DNA of 64,000 nucleotides, taken from positions 1 through 64,000 of the forward strand of contig CAZKKI010000027.1 of assembly GCA_964553325.1 (NCBI GenBank), read 5' to 3'. The position numbers and the translations under genes were made by a program. Position 1 is the first letter of the stretch; each line of letters opens with the position of its first letter. The DNA is from BMS3ABIN04 sp964553325 (GTDB lineage: Bacteria > Bacteroidota > Ignavibacteria > Ignavibacteriales > Melioribacteraceae). Under the pieces are notes generated by a model. That model did no database searches and had not been told where the DNA came from. It worked only from the letters and a program-made list of their open reading frames with translations. Below, piece by piece: positions 61,428-64,000 of this stretch.

Positions 61428-62677
61428 AAGAAACTGAAGATCAAAACACGGTACACTGCTCGTTCTGCGGTAGAGACGGTAGCGAAGTTACCAGCATGGT
61501 TGCCGGGCCCGATGTATACATTTGCGATATTTGTATAAAAACAAGCGTCGATATTCTTAAAAACAATCTTGCCGCTTACAATACCAAGGAAGTTTATAAA
61601 GGAACTTTAACACCGGAAGTAATTAAGAAAAGCCTTGACGAATATGTTATCGGGCAAGAACGAGCCAAAAAGGTTCTTGCTGTTGCCGTTTATAATCATT
61701 ACAAAAGAATAAATTCGAATTCCTCTTTCTTTGAATTGGAAGAAGTGGAAATAGATAAAAGCAATATTTTATTAATCGGTCCGACGGGCGTAGGGAAAAC
61801 ATTGATTGCCCAAACTCTCGCAAAAATTTTAGATGTTCCGTTTTCCATAGCCGATGCTACAACATTAACCGAAGCAGGGTATGTTGGTGACGATGTTGAA
61901 ACCGTTCTGGTCCGTTTGCTTCAAGCGGCCGATTACAATCTCGAAAAAGCGCAAAAGGGAATAATTTACATCGACGAAATAGATAAAATTTCCCGTAAAA
62001 GCGAAAGCACATCGATTACGCGGGACGTTTCGGGCGAAGGTGTTCAACAAGCATTGTTGAAAATTCTGGAAGGAACAGTGGCCGGCGTTCCCCCAAGAGG
62101 CGGAAGAAAACACCCCGAACAAAGCTTGATTAACATTAACACAAAGAATATTTTATTTATCCTCGGCGGTGCGTTCGATGGTATTGAATCGATTATCGCA
62201 TCGAGAATAAACAAAAGCACAATGGGATTCATTTCCGAAGACGAAAAGGATAAATCGGTTGAAAAAGACGAATTGCTCGAAAACATTCAACCCGAAGATT
62301 TATTAAAATTCGGATTAATCCCCGAACTTATCGGAAGAATTCCTATTATCGCTCCACTGCACTCACTCGATGAAAAAGCACTTAAAAGTATTTTAACCGA
62401 ACCGAAAAACGCCATCATAAAACAATACAAAAAATTGTTTATGATGGAAGGCATTGAATTGGAATTTGAAGAAGCGGCTTTGGATGAAATCATCCGATTG
62501 GCAATGGAACGAAAAACGGGCGCACGCGCGCTCCGCTCAATCGTGGAAGATGCTTTACTCGATATTATGTACGAATTGCCCAATCTGGAAAACGTTGAAA
62601 AGTGCTTGATTACAAAAGACACAATTCTGAAAAAAGCAAAACCGATTTATCTGGAATCGGATAGAAAATCGGCTTAA
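61424..62677 (+). CDS. clpX: ATP-dependent Clp protease ATP-binding subunit ClpX
   Basis: A 417-aa AAA+ unfoldase that feeds tagged proteins to ClpP. The N-terminal zinc finger is CSFCGRDGSEV...CDIC. Walker A is GPTGVGKT near 119-126 and Walker B is IYIDEIDKI. The pore loop GYVGDDVE and the IGF-type ClpP-docking loop equivalent (TMGFISE) are present. It starts within the previous stop codon (ATGA). The clpP gene is not adjacent, unlike in most bacteria. Confidence 0.97.
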   Translation: MKETEDQNTVHCSFCGRDGSEVTSMVAGPDVYICDICIKTSVDILKNNLAAYNTKEVYKGTLTPEVIKKSLDEYVIGQERAKKVLAVAVYNHYKRINSNSSFFELEEVEIDKSNILLIGPTGVGKTLIAQTLAKILDVPFSIADATTLTEAGYVGDDVETVLVRLLQAADYNLEKAQKGIIYIDEIDKISRKSESTSITRDVSGEGVQQALLKILEGTVAGVPPRGGRKHPEQSLININTKNILFILGGAFDGIESIIASRINKSTMGFISEDEKDKSVEKDELLENIQPEDLLKFGLIPELIGRIPIIAPLHSLDEKALKSILTEPKNAIIKQYKKLFMMEGIELEFEEAALDEIIRLAMERKTGARALRSIVEDALLDIMYELPNLENVEKCLITKDTILKKAKPIYLESDRKSA

Positions 62678-62719
62678 ACCGTTCGCGCTTTTTTAACAAA
62701 GGTTGATTTGTTTTATTAA

Positions 62720-62755
62720 CGAAGGGCACGCAAAGTTGCCCTTCGATTGTTTTTG
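62720..62755 (+). terminator. Terminator after clpX
   Basis: A perfect 9-bp stem, CGAAGGGCA (62720-62728) with TGCCCTTCG (62737-62745), has an 8-base loop and is followed by ATTGTTTTT. Confidence 0.9.
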
Positions 62756-62776
62756 CATGATAAAATCATTCCCCGA

Positions 62777-63652
62777 CTATTCGCCGTTTCGATTTACGTC
62801 TTCCGGATGAATCACATTGTAAAGAGCCGAATAATCCTTTTCGCCCAACCCGATTTCGATTGCCTTTTGCAATATAGGTTTTTCCGCCTCTAAAATTAAA
62901 TTGTTGATGTTTTCATATGAGAAGTTTTGAGATATTAACTTTAAATCCTTAAGTAAATGTTTTACCGGAAAATTCGGGTTTTCAAAATTTCTGTTAAGAT
63001 AGCGCTCGAGTTTTTTATCGAACGTAGGAGCATATAAAGCACTGCCTCGCAAAATATCCATAAAAATATTAACGTCCACTTTTGTTTGCCGTACATAACC
63101 CAGACTCATCGCAAAGGCGGCGGTTTCCGTAATAATCAATTGATTCAATGCCAATTTTAGAGCCGCCGCTTTCGGAACTTCGCCGGCATGCACAACTTTA
63201 CCGCCCAAAACATCGAACAAATTATTAAACGATTTGAATTGCGGTATAGTGCTCCCCACCATAATTATTAATTCACCTTTTGTTGCCTGCGGAATACTAC
63301 CGAGAACCGGCGCTTCCAGATATTCTCCGCCCGATTGTTTAATTTTAACGTTCAACTCACTACTTTCCCTCGGCGAAATCGTGCTCATCTGAATAACCGT
63401 TTTACCGTTGAAACCTGCGTTTTCGGTAAATAAAACTTCTTTAATTGCTTCGTAATGAGCAAGCATAAGAATTATAACATCGGAATCAATTATAAGTTCG
63501 GCAGGAGTATCGAACACCTTCGCTCCTTTTTCGGCAAGCGGTATTGTTTTTCCCCGCGTACGATTATAAACGGAAAGGTCGAACCCGCTTTCCAACAAAC
63601 GCAACCCCATCGGTTTTCCCATCAATCCCGTACCGATTAAACCGATTTTCAT
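62777..63652 (-). CDS. 3-hydroxyisobutyrate dehydrogenase-family NAD(P) oxidoreductase
   Basis: A 291-aa beta-hydroxyacid dehydrogenase. The Rossmann motif is IGLIGTGLMGKPMGLRLLES at residues 3-22. The substrate-binding segment is GGEYLEAPVLGS near 130, and the catalytic Lys is in KLALNQLIITETAAF near 165. Substrates in this family include 3-hydroxyisobutyrate, tartronate semialdehyde, succinic semialdehyde and imines. The GLYR-type succinic-semialdehyde group is plausible but not proven. It stands alone and is convergent with clpX. Confidence 0.9.
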   Translation of the reverse strand: MKIGLIGTGLMGKPMGLRLLESGFDLSVYNRTRGKTIPLAEKGAKVFDTPAELIIDSDVIILMLAHYEAIKEVLFTENAGFNGKTVIQMSTISPRESSELNVKIKQSGGEYLEAPVLGSIPQATKGELIIMVGSTIPQFKSFNNLFDVLGGKVVHAGEVPKAAALKLALNQLIITETAAFAMSLGYVRQTKVDVNIFMDILRGSALYAPTFDKKLERYLNRNFENPNFPVKHLLKDLKLISQNFSYENINNLILEAEKPILQKAIEIGLGEKDYSALYNVIHPEDVNRNGE

Positions 63653-63837
63653 TTTAGTTTATCCTCCGGATTTTTATGTGTAATGATACTAAAAAAAGTG
63701 TTCTGCTAAAAGTCCGCACACTTACACTTACAAAGTGTTAAATGTTCCGGTTTTTAATTCTTTTTTTATCATTCAACTTTTTCTAATTTGCACGTGTAAA
63801 GAAAATTTTTTTTAATAAAGACGGGTACGGGGCGGAT

Positions 63838-64000
63838 ATGTTTACAACTGTCAGATATTTCATAAAAACCAGTATAATATTTTTGATTGTAGGAATTTTA
63901 AGCGGCCTTTACTTAATAATTTCCAAATATTATTTCGTTCAAGGCTACAATACGGAAATTATTTCCGCACACACACATATCGTACTTGTCGGTTCGGTTA
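63838..64000 (+). CDS. Start of a membrane protein, truncated by the window end
   Basis: The first 54 codons of an open frame starting with the ATG at 63838, preceded by GGGGCGG. It begins MFTTVRYFIKTSIIFLIVG, a signal-anchor helix. The end AHTHIVLVGSV, with two His before another hydrophobic stretch, is reminiscent of heme-copper-oxidase-like or NnrS-like membrane proteins, where such His bind heme. This is a guess from a short fragment. Confidence 0.55.
   Translation, partial: MFTTVRYFIKTSIIFLIVGILSGLYLIISKYYFVQGYNTEIISAHTHIVLVGSV

Noticed and set aside
1..64000. tRNA, rRNA, CRISPR, insertion sequence or prophage
   Set aside because: No cloverleaf, direct-repeat array, transposase or integrase was recognised on either strand.

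Overview
The window reads as ordinary chromosome of a bacterium from the Bacteroidota/Chlorobiota/Ignavibacteriota side of the tree. An Ignavibacteria-like organism fits best, but this is inferred from gene content, not from a marker tree. Pointers are AT-rich coding with many short AT-rich intergenic gaps, an ECF sigma factor grouped with two DUF4252-type exported proteins, a CBM9/DUF5916 outer-membrane barrel, a BshB1-type bacillithiol deacetylase, a DUF4920 protein, and an octaheme HAO-like cytochrome paired with a NapC/NirT-like membrane cytochrome. I see no rRNA, tRNA, CRISPR array, insertion sequence, phage gene or attachment site. The only gene-free stretch longer than 300 bases is 32905-33238.

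Layout. 1-5.0 kb: ECF sigma factor, one-helix membrane protein (possible anti-sigma), two DUF4252 proteins and a large outer-membrane barrel, all on +. 5.0-10.0 kb: a five-gene minus-strand set made of a small His-rich membrane protein, a coiled-coil/beta-barrel porin, a metal-binding lipid-independent periplasmic protein, a metal ABC permease with an extra C-terminal domain, and a membrane protein with a DUF1566-like domain. No ABC ATPase is present. 10.1-14.7 kb: a YbaK-type deacylase, then a + operon of sugar kinase, AmpG-like permease and class-C beta-lactamase-like serine hydrolase, which looks like cell-wall sugar/muropeptide recycling. 14.8-22.6 kb: glutamate-semialdehyde dehydrogenase, succinyl-CoA synthetase beta, PriA with a Tat-exported LD-carboxypeptidase, a DUF4920 protein and a PepSY-type membrane protein. 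22.6-29.9 kb: M16 protease, AhcY-MetK of the methyl cycle, a FabK/nitronate monooxygenase-like flavoprotein and a Cys-motif protein of unknown role.

30.0-33.2 kb: the two multiheme cytochromes, likely a membrane quinol-oxidising cytochrome feeding an octaheme nitrogen-compound reductase. 33.2-42.9 kb: Dxr and RseP, NhaA, a TPM-domain protein, AlaS with a HAD phosphatase, an NCS2 purine permease and a small membrane protein. 43.0-52.0 kb: OsmC plus a saccharopine-dehydrogenase-like enzyme, DUF2203, MarR, a TPR/thioredoxin lipoprotein, BshB1, GatB, RmlA, a secreted beta-sandwich protein and TrkA. 53.2-64.0 kb: TPR protein plus AroE, aspartate aminotransferase, a polytopic glycosyltransferase-like protein, a GlcD-type flavoprotein coupled to a TPR protein and ClpX, a 3-hydroxyisobutyrate-dehydrogenase-like enzyme, and the start of a membrane protein cut by the window end.

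Six intrinsic terminator hairpins close transcription units, and two of them share the same 16-base sequence. Several gene pairs overlap by ATGA or TAATG, so translational coupling is common. Nothing here is a clearly new system. The most unusual items are the permease with a HEAT-like tail in an ATPase-less metal operon, the AmpG-like permease with a roughly 200-residue periplasmic insertion, and the cytochrome pair with a CX3CH heme site.
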